Below are positions 16,880 to 25,853 of a DNA stretch of 64,000 bases, piece by piece (the first letter of the stretch is position 1; every line of letters begins with the position of its first letter). The notes under the pieces are model-generated. The model did not search any database, had not been told where the DNA came from, and was given only the letters and a program-made list of their open reading frames with translations. Source of the stretch: AAA044-D11 sp009705075 (GTDB lineage Bacteria > Actinomycetota > Actinomycetes > Nanopelagicales > Nanopelagicaceae); the NCBI GenBank assembly GCA_965268675.1, contig OZ254179.1:1240001-1304000 (forward strand), given 5' to 3'. The position numbers and the translations under genes were made by a program.

Positions 16880-17446
16880 TTACTTATTGAATTCCTGTTG
16901 GGCGAAATCTAAGCCCTTCTCAATTAACCGCTCGATAGCAAGTGCGCCTCTAGCAATGAAATCTGAAAGCTCTTTCTTCTCTGGCTGACTAAATGGTTTT
17001 AGAACAAAATCTGCAGGATCTATTGGTGCTGGCGGTCTGCCGATTCCCATCCGAAGTCGAAAATAATTAGGTGATGCAAAGTGGGTAGTTAGTGATTTCA
17101 AACCATTGTGGCCATTATCGCCGCCACCTTGTTTGATACGAATTGTGTTGAAATCAATATCTAGTTCATCATGAATAACAATTAAATTTGCCGGCGAAAC
17201 TTTATAAAAATCGGCGAGAGCTTTTGCTGGACCGCCGCTCTCATTCATGTAACCGAGAGTTTTAGCCAGAACAACTGGGTGTCCGGCGACGCGAATATCT
17301 GCAATTTGCGTCTTTGATTTATGGTTTGAAAACTTAACATCAGAGGCCAGATAGTCGATAACCATCTGGCCTATATTGTGACGAGTAGATGAGTATTGAT
17401 CGCCGGAGTTCCCAAGACCGAGAACTAACCAGCGATCATCAGCCAT
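16880..17446 (-). CDS. pth: Peptidyl-tRNA hydrolase
   Basis: A 188-aa enzyme that recycles peptidyl-tRNA released from ribosomes. The motif LGLGNSGDQYSSTRHNIGQM carries the catalytic His (about residue 23); IVIHDELDID has the catalytic Asp; KQGGGDNGHNGLKS and RLRMGIGRPP complete the family set. It follows the L25/Ctc gene by 15 bp on the same strand, the usual actinobacterial ctc-pth pair. No problem is visible in the reading frame. Confidence 0.97.
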   Translation of the reverse strand: MADDRWLVLGLGNSGDQYSSTRHNIGQMVIDYLASDVKFSNHKSKTQIADIRVAGHPVVLAKTLGYMNESGGPAKALADFYKVSPANLIVIHDELDIDFNTIRIKQGGGDNGHNGLKSLTTHFASPNYFRLRMGIGRPPAPIDPADFVLKPFSQPEKKELSDFIARGALAIERLIEKGLDFAQQEFNK

Positions 17447-17461
17447 TTTTTAGAACTTTAA

Positions 17462-18082
17462 TTACTCTTTTGCGGCATCTGCAGCAGGTGCATCAGCAGC
17501 AGGTGCAGCGGCGCCTTCAGCAGCAACAGGAGTTTCTTCAACTGCTGTTGAACGCTCTGAAAGGTGGATAACCGGCATGTTTGGCTCTGAGATAAGAGTT
17601 ACACCTGCAGGCAGAATTACATCTGATGCATAACGAGATTGACCAGCCATCATGCCATCCATGTTCAATTCTAGGAATTGTGGAATAGATGTTGCTTCTG
17701 CTTCAACTTCAACTGTGTTGTGCATGTGCTCAAGAATTCCATCAACATCGTGCTTACCTGTTGTGTGTACTGGAACTTCAACTTTAACGCGCTCACCACG
17801 GCGAACGATTACTAAGTCGATGTGTGCAAGTACGCCAGTAAGTGGATTGCGAGTTACTGACTTTGGAAGAGTTAGTTCAGTCTTGCCATCAACGACAACA
17901 TCTAAAAGCACGTTTGCACTCTTAAGGGCCGCGCCAAGTTCGCGAAGTGGCAGTGCGACATGTCGTGGCTCTTCGCCGTGACCATAAATAACCGCAGGAA
18001 CATTTCCAGCACGGCGATCGCGACGTGATGCGCCTTTACCAAACTCAGTGCGCTTGGTTGCGTTGATTGTAATTTCAGCCAT
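17462..18082 (-). CDS. rplY: Ribosomal protein L25/general stress protein Ctc
   Basis: A 206-aa protein of the long CTC form. The N-terminal L25 domain (about residues 1-95: EFGKGASRRDRRAGNVPAVIYG, the 5S-rRNA-binding part) is followed by the TL5/CTC C-terminal domain (about 96-185). An Ala/Pro-rich acidic tail (AAPAADAPAADAAKE) completes it. It binds 5S rRNA in the large subunit. It lies between prs and pth, as in many Actinobacteria. It begins at ATG after AAGTAA, with weak ribosome-site complementarity. Confidence 0.96.
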   Translation of the reverse strand: MAEITINATKRTEFGKGASRRDRRAGNVPAVIYGHGEEPRHVALPLRELGAALKSANVLLDVVVDGKTELTLPKSVTRNPLTGVLAHIDLVIVRRGERVKVEVPVHTTGKHDVDGILEHMHNTVEVEAEATSIPQFLELNMDGMMAGQSRYASDVILPAGVTLISEPNMPVIHLSERSTAVEETPVAAEGAAAPAADAPAADAAKE

Positions 18083-18218
18083 TTACTTCTCTCTCAATCT
18101 AAATCGTCAATGTAGCAACGTCCGAGGAGAGCCAAGCCGTCGATTACGGATTTTGAAATCCCTCGCCGGAACGAGTGGCTAGGTTATCCAATCCGGCTTA
18201 AAAAGACAAAATTAATTC
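18083..18218. other. prs-rplY spacer with small inverted repeats
   Basis: 136 bp without a gene. A 6-bp stem with 2-nt loop lies at 18148-18161 (GGATTT/AAATCC), and TCCGGC at 18192-18197 can pair with GCCGGA at 18165-18170. These could be an rplY leader. A cloverleaf was looked for and none could be drawn. Confidence 0.35.
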
Positions 18219-19199
18219 TTAGGAATGGCCGTCGAAGAGACTTGTTACTGAGCCATCCTCAAAGACTTCCCGAATTGCACGCGCTAATAGTGGGGCAATC
18301 GGCAGAACTGTCAGGTTGTCGAAGCGAGAATCTTCGGGAATTGGCAGCGTATCGGTGACCACTACTTCGCTGACATTTGAGGCCTTTAACCGTTCAACAG
18401 CTGGACCAGAGAAGACAGCGTGGGTCGCAGCGATAATTACATCTTTCGCACCATCTGCATAGAGCGCATCAACAGCTTTTGTAATTGTTCCTGCGGTATC
18501 GATCATGTCATCGATAACTACGCAAGTTTGGCCTTTAACATCTCCAACAACTTTTCCAGTTACAGATTCATTTGGAATACGTGGGTCACGCATCTTATGA
18601 ATAAAGGCAATCGGACAACCACCAAGTAAATCTGACCAACGTTCAGCAACTCGTACTCGACCAGAGTCTGGTGAAACAATCGTTAACTTGTTGCGATCTA
18701 CTTTGCTTCCAACATAATTTGTTAACAGTGGGAGTGCGAAGAGGTGATCCACTGGACCATCAAAGAATCCTTGAATTTGTGAGGTGTGTAAATCAACAAC
18801 CATTAGTCGATCTGCGCCAGCAGTCTTAAAGAGATCTGCCATAAGTCGTGCAGAGATTGGCTCGCGACCGCGGTGCTTCTTATCTTGGCGCGCATAACCA
18901 TAGAAAGGTGCAACGACGGTAATTCGCTTTGCTGATGCGCGCTTGAGGGCATCAACCATAATCAACTGCTCCATGATCTGTTTATTAACTGGAGCGCTGT
19001 GCGATTGAATTACGAAGGCATCGCTTCCGCGAACACTCTCTTCGAAGCGAACAAATATTTCACCATTCGCAAAGTCATAAGCGGATGTTGGTGTGATTGG
19101 AATACCAAGCTCGGCGGCGACTCCTTCTGCCAACTCTGGATATCCACGACCAGTAAAGATACGTAGTCGTTTCTCCGAAGTGAGGCGAAGTTCGCTCAT
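18219..19199 (-). CDS. prs: Ribose-phosphate pyrophosphokinase (PRPP synthetase)
   Basis: A 326-aa class I PRPP synthetase, making PRPP from ribose-5-phosphate and ATP for nucleotide, His and Trp synthesis. Visible motifs are the ATP-binding flexible loop YARQDKKHRGREPIS, the metal-binding MVVDLHTSQIQGFFD, and the PRPP-binding loop CVVIDDMIDTAGTITKA. Length is normal. It sits 12 bp downstream of glmU on the same strand, an order conserved in many bacteria (glmU-prs-ctc-pth), suggesting a common transcript. Confidence 0.97.
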   Translation of the reverse strand: MSELRLTSEKRLRIFTGRGYPELAEGVAAELGIPITPTSAYDFANGEIFVRFEESVRGSDAFVIQSHSAPVNKQIMEQLIMVDALKRASAKRITVVAPFYGYARQDKKHRGREPISARLMADLFKTAGADRLMVVDLHTSQIQGFFDGPVDHLFALPLLTNYVGSKVDRNKLTIVSPDSGRVRVAERWSDLLGGCPIAFIHKMRDPRIPNESVTGKVVGDVKGQTCVVIDDMIDTAGTITKAVDALYADGAKDVIIAATHAVFSGPAVERLKASNVSEVVVTDTLPIPEDSRFDNLTVLPIAPLLARAIREVFEDGSVTSLFDGHS

Positions 19200-19211
19200 C
19201 TCTTAGCTCCC

Positions 19212-20654
19212 TTATTCCGAGGATTCTTTAGCACCGGCAGCTTTTGCTGCCTGCGCAGACTTGGTTGCGGATCTCTTTCGAAGTACCCAGCCAAGAATAT
19301 TACGTTGCTTCGATCTTGCAACACCCATCGCCCCTGCTGGAACATCGTCAGTAATTACCGACCCTGCTGCAGTGTAAGCGCCATCCCCGATTGAAACTGG
19401 GGCAACCAACATGGTGTCGCTTCCGATTCGAACTTCATCGCCAATTTTCGTCTTATGTTTTTCAACGCCATCGTAATTCACAAATACCGTGGCCGCCCCA
19501 ATATTTGTTCCAGAGCCAATTTCAGCATCCCCAACGTATGACAGATGTGGAACTTTTGAACCTTCGCCGATTGTCGAATTCTTAATCTCAACATATGCGC
19601 CAGCCTTAGCCCCAGCCGCTAACTTGGTTCCGGCGCGAAGGTAAGAATATGGACCTACGTTGGCACCAGTACCAACTTCACAATCAACGCAATTAGATTC
19701 GATAACACTTGCGCCGTTAGCAACGCTTACATTCATCAAAGTTGTCCGTGGCCCAATTATTGAGTTGGCGCCGATTGTTGTTGTTCCGGCAAGCCAGCTC
19801 TCTGGAAAAATTGTTGCATCAGCTGCGATTTTCACTGTTGAGTCAATCCAAGTTGTGGTTGGGTCGATAATCTCAACGCCATTTAACATATGTTCGTAAT
19901 TGATTCGGTCACGCATAATCGCCGCGCATTCTGCGAGTTGTGAACGATCATTAATTCCTAAAGTTTCGCTGTAATCATTTGAAAGGATTGCAGCAGCTTT
20001 GCCGCCAGATGACTTAATCTCAGCAATTACATCCGTTAAATAAAGTTCGCCCTGTGAATTATTGCTCTTTAACTTTGAAACACTTGCACGAAGCGCTTCG
20101 ATATCAAAGAGATATACCCCGGTGTTTATTTCATCAATCAGTTTGATTTCATCTGATGCATCGCGCTCTTCAACGATTGCAACAATCTGCCCAGCTTCGT
20201 CCCGCAAAATTCGGCCATACCCAGTTGGGTCGGGAAATTCGGCAGTTAAGACCGAGACGGTATTTCCGGCTTTGTTATGGGCACCAATAAATTCGGTAAG
20301 AGTTTCACTTCGAAGAAGTGGGGTATCGCCAGCACAAATCAATACGGTTCCTGCTACTTTCAAATCTGCGAGCGCAAGTTGAACTGCGTGACCTGTTCCA
20401 TTTCGCTCTGCTTGAAAAACAGTTATTGCGCTTGGAACGATTTGCTTCACGTGGGCTTCAACGGCTTCACGGCCGGCCCCAACAACAACGCGTAATTGCC
20501 CTGGATCTAATTTAGCTACCTGAGTTAAGACGTGATCAATAATTGTCTTACCTGAAATGAAATGAAGAACTTTAGGAGTTTGTGACTTCATGCGAGTTCC
20601 CTCGCCGGCTGCCAGCACGATTGCTACATCTAGCTTTTCGAACGCTGTGCCCAA
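19212..20654 (-). CDS. glmU: Bifunctional UDP-N-acetylglucosamine pyrophosphorylase / glucosamine-1-phosphate acetyltransferase
   Basis: A 480-aa enzyme making UDP-GlcNAc for peptidoglycan. The N-terminal uridylyltransferase has LAAGEGTRMKS (about residues 15-25), GTGHAVQLAL and GDTPLLRSETL. From about residue 260 the left-handed beta-helix acetyltransferase shows hexapeptide repeats and the catalytic KVPHLSYVGDAEIG block. The C-terminal 25 residues are a basic, Ala-rich tail. The start is TTG: GGAG lies six bases upstream and no in-frame ATG precedes the nucleotide-binding motif. A tRNA-Gln gene lies just upstream. Confidence 0.96.
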   Translation of the reverse strand: MGTAFEKLDVAIVLAAGEGTRMKSQTPKVLHFISGKTIIDHVLTQVAKLDPGQLRVVVGAGREAVEAHVKQIVPSAITVFQAERNGTGHAVQLALADLKVAGTVLICAGDTPLLRSETLTEFIGAHNKAGNTVSVLTAEFPDPTGYGRILRDEAGQIVAIVEERDASDEIKLIDEINTGVYLFDIEALRASVSKLKSNNSQGELYLTDVIAEIKSSGGKAAAILSNDYSETLGINDRSQLAECAAIMRDRINYEHMLNGVEIIDPTTTWIDSTVKIAADATIFPESWLAGTTTIGANSIIGPRTTLMNVSVANGASVIESNCVDCEVGTGANVGPYSYLRAGTKLAAGAKAGAYVEIKNSTIGEGSKVPHLSYVGDAEIGSGTNIGAATVFVNYDGVEKHKTKIGDEVRIGSDTMLVAPVSIGDGAYTAAGSVITDDVPAGAMGVARSKQRNILGWVLRKRSATKSAQAAKAAGAKESSE

Positions 20655-20690
20655 GTTCCACTCCCATCCGTTACGTCAGATATGAATTGG

Positions 20691-20765
20691 TGGCTCCGCC
20701 ACCAGGTATCGATCCTGGACCCTGGGCTTCAAAGGCCCATGTGCTAGCCACTACACAATGGCGGA
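20691..20765 (-). tRNA. tRNA-Gln (UUG)
   Basis: Acceptor stem TCCGCCA/TGGCGGA, anticodon stem TGGGC/GCCCA with loop CTTTGAA (anticodon TTG), T-arm CAGG-ATCGATA-CCTG, discriminator G and encoded CCA. It lies on the same strand as and upstream of glmU, a common actinobacterial arrangement. Confidence 0.95.
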
Positions 20766-20804
20766 ACCTGAATTCTCCCCTATAACTATCGATACCACCA
20801 AACT

Positions 20805-21725
20805 CTAGATGCTCTGAATTACACGCGCCCCATGCACCGGACCACTAGCCCGCACCACACCCGCAACAACCCCGCTAGAACTTAGCGCCACAGTTAAATC
20901 CATGGACTTTTCTTCATCTTCGACGAGGAATGCAACAGTTGGCCCTGATCCAGAAACGATTCCACCAAGTGCTCCGTAATCTCTGCCAACATCCAAAACA
21001 AGACGAAGCGCTGGACGAAGTGAACATGCGGCTGCTTGTAAATCATTTGAAAGCGCTTGACCTAAAGCAGTTGCATCACCAGCACGAAGTGCTTGCATCA
21101 TTGAATCACTTACTTGCGGGCTTGAAACATCTAGACCTTCACGTAATCGATCACACTCTTGATAAACCGCAGGTGTTGAAAGTCCTTGTCCGGCAAGTGC
21201 AAGTACCCAGAAATAATTACCACGACTTAGCGCTGGCGTTAATTGATCTCCGCGACCGCGACCGATTGCTATTCCGCCAGAGATTCCAAATGGCACATCG
21301 CTCCCTAATTGCGCAGCGATTAATTCCATCTCATCGCGAGAGAGCCCAAGTTCAAAGAGCGCATCCATTGCAACAATTACTCCTGCGGCATCAGCGCTGC
21401 CACCTGCCATTCCACCAGCGACTGGAATCTCTTTCTTTAAATGAATTGCTAAATCTGATGTGAGATCGAATTTCTCGGCCATCAGCTTTGCGGCCCGAAC
21501 CGCAAGGTTCTCATCATCAGCGGGAACGCCAGCTGATGTTGCACCAGAGAGTGTCAAACCGATTCCTGAACCTGCTTCTGCAAATTTAATACTTACATCA
21601 TCAAAGAGGGAGATCGCCTGAAAGACAGTTGTTACTTCGTGGAAGCCATCGCTTCCTAATGGACCGACCGCTAACTGCAAATTTATCTTTGCCGGTACCC
21701 GAACTATTACTCCGCGCGTGCTCAT
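20805..21725 (-). CDS. ispE: 4-diphosphocytidyl-2-C-methyl-D-erythritol kinase
   Basis: A 306-aa GHMP-family kinase of the non-mevalonate isoprenoid pathway. The N-terminal RVPAKINLQLAVG is the substrate-side signature. The ATP loop PVAGGMAGGSADAAG is at about residue 100, and the late GSGPTVAFLVE motif closes the active site. The ATG overlaps the rsmA stop (ATGA), the standard rsmA-ispE coupling in Actinobacteria. The gene ends 39 bp before the tRNA-Gln gene on the same strand. Confidence 0.96.
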   Translation of the reverse strand: MSTRGVIVRVPAKINLQLAVGPLGSDGFHEVTTVFQAISLFDDVSIKFAEAGSGIGLTLSGATSAGVPADDENLAVRAAKLMAEKFDLTSDLAIHLKKEIPVAGGMAGGSADAAGVIVAMDALFELGLSRDEMELIAAQLGSDVPFGISGGIAIGRGRGDQLTPALSRGNYFWVLALAGQGLSTPAVYQECDRLREGLDVSSPQVSDSMMQALRAGDATALGQALSNDLQAAACSLRPALRLVLDVGRDYGALGGIVSGSGPTVAFLVEDEEKSMDLTVALSSSGVVAGVVRASGPVHGARVIQSI

Positions 21726-22561
21726 TTAGAAAGCGTAATCGCAATCTTGATGAAATCATTGAGTTCTAGCGCTTCGCCCCGAATTGTTGGATCAATGCCA
21801 CTAGCTTCGATAATGGCGCTTGCTGCCGCGCTACCGCCACAGATGTCGCTGAGTGCGGCCCGCATCATCTTTCGCCGTTGGGCAAATGCCGCATCAATAA
21901 TCTTAAAAGTGGATTTACGCAAAACTTCATCCCCTGCGCTTTCATGTCGAACAAATCGCACAAGTGACGAGTCAACATTTGGAACTGGCCAGAAAATTGA
22001 GCGACTTACAGTCCCGGCAGAAGTTAAATCCGCCCACCATGCTGCCTTCACTGATGGACTGCCATAAACCTTGCTATTTGATTTAGCTACCAAGCGATCT
22101 GCCACCTCACTTTGGACCATAACAACGCCAGCCCGCAAAGAAGGGAAAAGCTCCAAGAATCGAAGTAGGACTGGGACTGAAACGTTATAAGGCAGATTGG
22201 CAACGAGAACTGTGGGTTCTGATGGAAGAGATGAGACACCCATTGCATCTTCATTGAGAATCGTTAACTTTGAGGCATCAAAGCCATGTCGCTTTGCAGT
22301 TTCCGGAAGTTCTAAAGCGAGGCGATCATCAATCTCAATTGCAATAACTTCACGTGCACTTTCCAGCATCGCAAGAGTTAAGGATCCGAGACCCGGGCCG
22401 ATTTCAAGTGCAACATCGCTTTCTATTACGCCGGCGCTCTTAACTATTTTGCGACAGGTATTTGCATCGACAACAAAGTTCTGGCCGAGTTTCTTTGTTG
22501 GGCGAACGCCAATTCGTTCTGCTATCTCACGAATTTCAGCAGCGCCAAGTAAGTTGCTCAT
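21722..22561 (-). CDS. rsmA: 16S rRNA dimethyladenosine transferase (KsgA)
   Basis: A 279-aa SAM-dependent enzyme that dimethylates two adjacent adenosines in the 3'-terminal helix of 16S rRNA. The motifs are KKLGQNFVVD, the SAM site LEIGPGLGSLTLAML (about residues 55-70), the acidic AIEIDDRLA, and the catalytic NLPYNVSVPVL (about 122-132). Length is normal. It begins directly after the tatD stop codon and overlaps ispE by four bases, so it is part of a tight leftward operon. Confidence 0.97.
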   Translation of the reverse strand: MSNLLGAAEIREIAERIGVRPTKKLGQNFVVDANTCRKIVKSAGVIESDVALEIGPGLGSLTLAMLESAREVIAIEIDDRLALELPETAKRHGFDASKLTILNEDAMGVSSLPSEPTVLVANLPYNVSVPVLLRFLELFPSLRAGVVMVQSEVADRLVAKSNSKVYGSPSVKAAWWADLTSAGTVSRSIFWPVPNVDSSLVRFVRHESAGDEVLRKSTFKIIDAAFAQRRKMMRAALSDICGGSAAASAIIEASGIDPTIRGEALELNDFIKIAITLSK

Positions 22562-23422
22562 TTAGGCGAAAGATCCAAAAAGGCGTTCGCAGTTATTTGA
22601 AATCGCAGTTGCTAATTCATCTACATCTTCGCCACGTTCTTGCGCCATAAAGCGAAGAATTGTTGGAATTTGTGCCGGTGTATTTAGTGAACCGCGATGT
22701 GGCATAGGGGCCAAGAATGGTGAATCGGTCTCTACTAATAATTGATCCAAGGGAACAAGCTTTACCGCTTCGCGAAGCGCGGGTGCGTTCTTAAAAGTTA
22801 GCGTGCCGGCAAAGGAGAGGATGTATCCATTCTCAATGCATTCACGGGCCATCTGCGCGTCTCCGGAGTAGCAGTGAAAAATAGTTTTTTCTGGTGCGCC
22901 CTCTTCGAGAAGTACATCTAGAACATCGCGGTGTGCATCGCGGTCGTGAATTACCAGAGCTTTATTTACTTTCTTAGCAAGGGCGATATGTCTGCGGAAA
23001 GAATATTTCTGTCGCTCCTGAAGTTCAGGTTCAGTTCGGAAATAATCTAAACCAGTTTCCCCAATCGCACGCACTCTTGGGTGCTCGGCCAAGCTTTCGA
23101 TTATTGCTAAGTCTGCTTCTAAATCATCGACAACCGGGGCTTCATTTGGATGAAGTGCTACCGCCGCTAAAACGTTGGGCCAGTGTTCTGCCATTGCTAC
23201 ACACCATTTAGATTGTTCTGCTGAATAACCAACTTGAACTATGCGATCGATTCCAACGCTTCTGGCCTCTTCCAAAACTCTGCCTACTTCTGGTGAATCA
23301 GGGGCGGTGTTAGTAACAATTTCGATATGAGCATGTGCATCAACACACTTAACATTTAGTGGTTCTGGAAGTGGTGGAGCCGGGCGATCAATATCGCGAT
23401 TGTGACGATCAGGATCAGCCAC
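22562..23422 (-). CDS. tatD: TatD family metal-dependent hydrolase
   Basis: A 286-aa amidohydrolase-fold protein, probably a metal-dependent DNase or nuclease of the TatD family. The metal ligands are visible: DAHAHIEI (about residue 28), GETGLDYFR, IHDRDAHRDV, FHCYSGDA and VETDSPFLAPMPHRG. The start is GTG three bases after the metG stop. The N-terminal 20 residues are polar and variable. The metG-tatD-rsmA-ispE order is common in Actinobacteria. The exact substrate is not predictable. Confidence 0.94.
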   Translation of the reverse strand: MADPDRHNRDIDRPAPPLPEPLNVKCVDAHAHIEIVTNTAPDSPEVGRVLEEARSVGIDRIVQVGYSAEQSKWCVAMAEHWPNVLAAVALHPNEAPVVDDLEADLAIIESLAEHPRVRAIGETGLDYFRTEPELQERQKYSFRRHIALAKKVNKALVIHDRDAHRDVLDVLLEEGAPEKTIFHCYSGDAQMARECIENGYILSFAGTLTFKNAPALREAVKLVPLDQLLVETDSPFLAPMPHRGSLNTPAQIPTILRFMAQERGEDVDELATAISNNCERLFGSFA

Positions 23423-23425
23423 GAG

Positions 23426-24976
23426 CTATTCCAGCCTTGGAAATAAGACAGCGCCCTTTGTAACTTTGCAGCCAGCCGGCAGAACTCCCCATGTTGCGAC
23501 TTCGGAAATCTTCTGAGAACCGATATCTCCAAGAGTTTCCTGCGCGCCAATTGATTCCCAGAGAATTTGTGTTGTCGCTGGCATTACTGGGTGCAGTAGT
23601 ACGGCTAGCGCACGAATTGCATCTGCGGTGTTATACAAAACTTCATTTAGCTCTGCGGTGCGAGATTCATCTTTTGCTATCGCCCAAGGTTCTTTCTCGG
23701 TTACATAACCATTTACTCGCTTGCAGAACTCCATAATCGCGTTAATTCCACCTTGAAAATCTAACGCGACCATTGCATTATCGGCTGCTTCCACAGTTGT
23801 CGCTAGAAGAGTAGCCAAACCATCGTCCTTTGCTACTGCTGGAATCTTGCCATCACAATACTTTTCAATCATTGCGATCAAACGTGAAGCGAGATTGCCA
23901 AAATCATTTGCTAATTCACTGGTGTAACGAGCTGACATATCTTCCCAAGAGAATGAACCATCTGTGCCAAAGGGAATAGCGCGCAAGAAGTAATATCTAA
24001 AGGCATCTACTCCGAAATGTTCAGTGATATCACTTGGTGCAATTCCAGTGAGCTTAGATTTACTCATCTTCTCGCCACCGACCAATAACCAGCCGTGAGC
24101 AAAAACTTTCTTTGGAATTGCAACGTTGGCAGCCATCAGCATCGCTGGCCAGATAACTGCATGGAAGCGAAGAATATCTTTACCAACGAGGTGAACATCG
24201 GCCGGCCAAGTCTCTGCAAATTTCTTGCCACCTGGTGACTCTGGATCATCGCCGAGTCCCACTGCTGTTGCATAATTTAATAACGCATCGAACCAGACAT
24301 AAATAACCTGCTTGGTATCCCAAGGAACAGGAATGCCCCAATCAAATGTTGATCTAGAAATTGAGAGATCTCGAACGCCACTTTCCAGAAATGCGATAAC
24401 TTCATTGCGCGCACTTGCCGGTTCGCAAGCCTGTGGGTTGGATTTATAGTGCTCAAGTAATTGTGGAACAAAAGCGGAAAGCTTAAAGAACCAATTATCT
24501 TCAGAGAGCATCTCAACTGGCTTACCGTGAATCTTGCACTTGCCATCATCTAGGTCGCCCGGCAATTTAAATTCTTCACAGCCGATGCAATAAGGACCTT
24601 CAAATTTTCCAGCGTAGATATAGCCGTTATCTTTGAGTAACGTCATAAATCTTTGAACTCGCTCTTCATGGCGTGGTTCAGTCGTACGAATGAAATCATC
24701 GTTGGCGATATTTAGTGCGCGCCAGTTAGGCTTCCATGCATCTTCAACTAAGCGATCACACCAATCTTGCGGGGAAACGTTGTTGGCAGCAGCGGTATTC
24801 ATTACTTTCTCGCCATGTTCGTCAGTGCCAGTTAAGAACCAGACGCTCTCGCCGCGTTGACGATGCCATCTTGTTAGAACATCTCCAGCAACCGTCGTGT
24901 AAGCGTGGCCAATATGTGGCGCATCATTTACATAATAAATAGGCGTCGTTAAGTAGAAAGATTTATCAGACGTCAT
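23426..24976 (-). CDS. metG: Methionyl-tRNA synthetase
   Basis: A 516-aa class I aminoacyl-tRNA synthetase. The HIGH motif is PHIGHAY (about residues 20-26), the connective zinc knuckle is CIGCEEFKLPGDLDDGKC, and the KMSKS loop is EKMSKSKLTG (about 303). The anticodon-binding helical domain follows (about 360-500). It lacks the dimerising C-terminal tRNA-binding domain of some bacterial enzymes, as is usual for the short form. Its ATG overlaps the rsmI stop by ATGA. Confidence 0.97.
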   Translation of the reverse strand: MTSDKSFYLTTPIYYVNDAPHIGHAYTTVAGDVLTRWHRQRGESVWFLTGTDEHGEKVMNTAAANNVSPQDWCDRLVEDAWKPNWRALNIANDDFIRTTEPRHEERVQRFMTLLKDNGYIYAGKFEGPYCIGCEEFKLPGDLDDGKCKIHGKPVEMLSEDNWFFKLSAFVPQLLEHYKSNPQACEPASARNEVIAFLESGVRDLSISRSTFDWGIPVPWDTKQVIYVWFDALLNYATAVGLGDDPESPGGKKFAETWPADVHLVGKDILRFHAVIWPAMLMAANVAIPKKVFAHGWLLVGGEKMSKSKLTGIAPSDITEHFGVDAFRYYFLRAIPFGTDGSFSWEDMSARYTSELANDFGNLASRLIAMIEKYCDGKIPAVAKDDGLATLLATTVEAADNAMVALDFQGGINAIMEFCKRVNGYVTEKEPWAIAKDESRTAELNEVLYNTADAIRALAVLLHPVMPATTQILWESIGAQETLGDIGSQKISEVATWGVLPAGCKVTKGAVLFPRLE

Positions 24977-25821
24977 GGTGCAAGCCTATCTTGTGATTTG
25001 TACGTAACCATCGCATCGAAGACCTCGCGTTTGGCCGTTCCGGTAATTCGAGCTACTTCAGTAATAGCCTCTTTGCGTGAGATGCCGGCGGCCTCTTGCT
25101 TCAAGACTTCGGCAATTAAATCTGCTTCTGAAAATTCTCGAGAGCGCGGATCAAACCCTGCTATTACTAAAGTTATTTCACCTAAAATTTCACTTGCCGC
25201 CGCCCAATTATGTAACTGTTCTAAATCGCCACGAATTACCTCTTCATAGGTCTTAGTCATTTCCCGACAGATTGCTGCAGATCGATTGGGACCAAATATC
25301 TTCTTTGCATCTTCAAGGCACTCAAGAAGACGATGCGGCGCCTCGAAAAGAATTATGGTGCGAGGCTCATTGGCAAGGTTTTCAAACCAACTTTGGCGGG
25401 CACCACTTGTTCTTGGCGCGAAACCTTCGAAGCAGAATCGGTCACTTGGAAGTCCTGATAATAAAAGTGCCGTCGTTACTGCACTAGGACCTGGTAGGAC
25501 CTTGATTTGAATATTTTTATCGACTGCAGCACGAACTAATCGGTAACCAGGATCGCTTATTCCAGGCATTCCAGCATCAGTGACAACTAAAAGGTCTGAA
25601 CCAGATTCCATGATTCTTACTAATTCATCAAGACGTTCGACTTCGTTTCCTTCAAAGAAGGAAATAATTTTCGCGCTATGAGTGACTTCAAGATCTGAGC
25701 AGAGCCTAGAGAATTTTCGAGAATCTTCAGCAGCAATAAATTTTGCGCTTTGAATCGCGCTCTTGAGATTAAACGAGGCATCTCCTGGATTGCCCAGTGG
25801 AATCGCAGCGAGGATAAGCAT
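24973..25821 (-). CDS. rsmI: 16S rRNA (cytidine-2'-O)-methyltransferase RsmI
   Basis: A 282-aa tetrapyrrole-methylase-fold enzyme that 2'-O-methylates C1402 of 16S rRNA. The start ATG 25821 gives the family N-terminus MLILAAIPLGNPGDAS; an upstream in-frame GTG at 25851 would add ten residues not typical of the family. Further motifs are EDSRKFSRL, VVTDAGMPGISDPGYRL and LPGPSAVTTALLLSGLPSDRF. It overlaps metG by four bases and faces the divergent pmt gene across only 32 bp. Confidence 0.95.
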   Translation of the reverse strand: MLILAAIPLGNPGDASFNLKSAIQSAKFIAAEDSRKFSRLCSDLEVTHSAKIISFFEGNEVERLDELVRIMESGSDLLVVTDAGMPGISDPGYRLVRAAVDKNIQIKVLPGPSAVTTALLLSGLPSDRFCFEGFAPRTSGARQSWFENLANEPRTIILFEAPHRLLECLEDAKKIFGPNRSAAICREMTKTYEEVIRGDLEQLHNWAAASEILGEITLVIAGFDPRSREFSEADLIAEVLKQEAAGISRKEAITEVARITGTAKREVFDAMVTYKSQDRLAP

Positions 25822-25853
25822 TGGGTAATTCTCGCAGGCTTTAGGCTTCACCT

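Noticed and set aside
18083..18218. Possible RNA gene between rplY and prs
   Set aside because: No cloverleaf or known RNA fold could be drawn; only small stems are present.
25822..25851. Upstream GTG start for rsmI
   Set aside because: It would add ten residues not found in the family; ATG 25821 gives the standard N-terminus.
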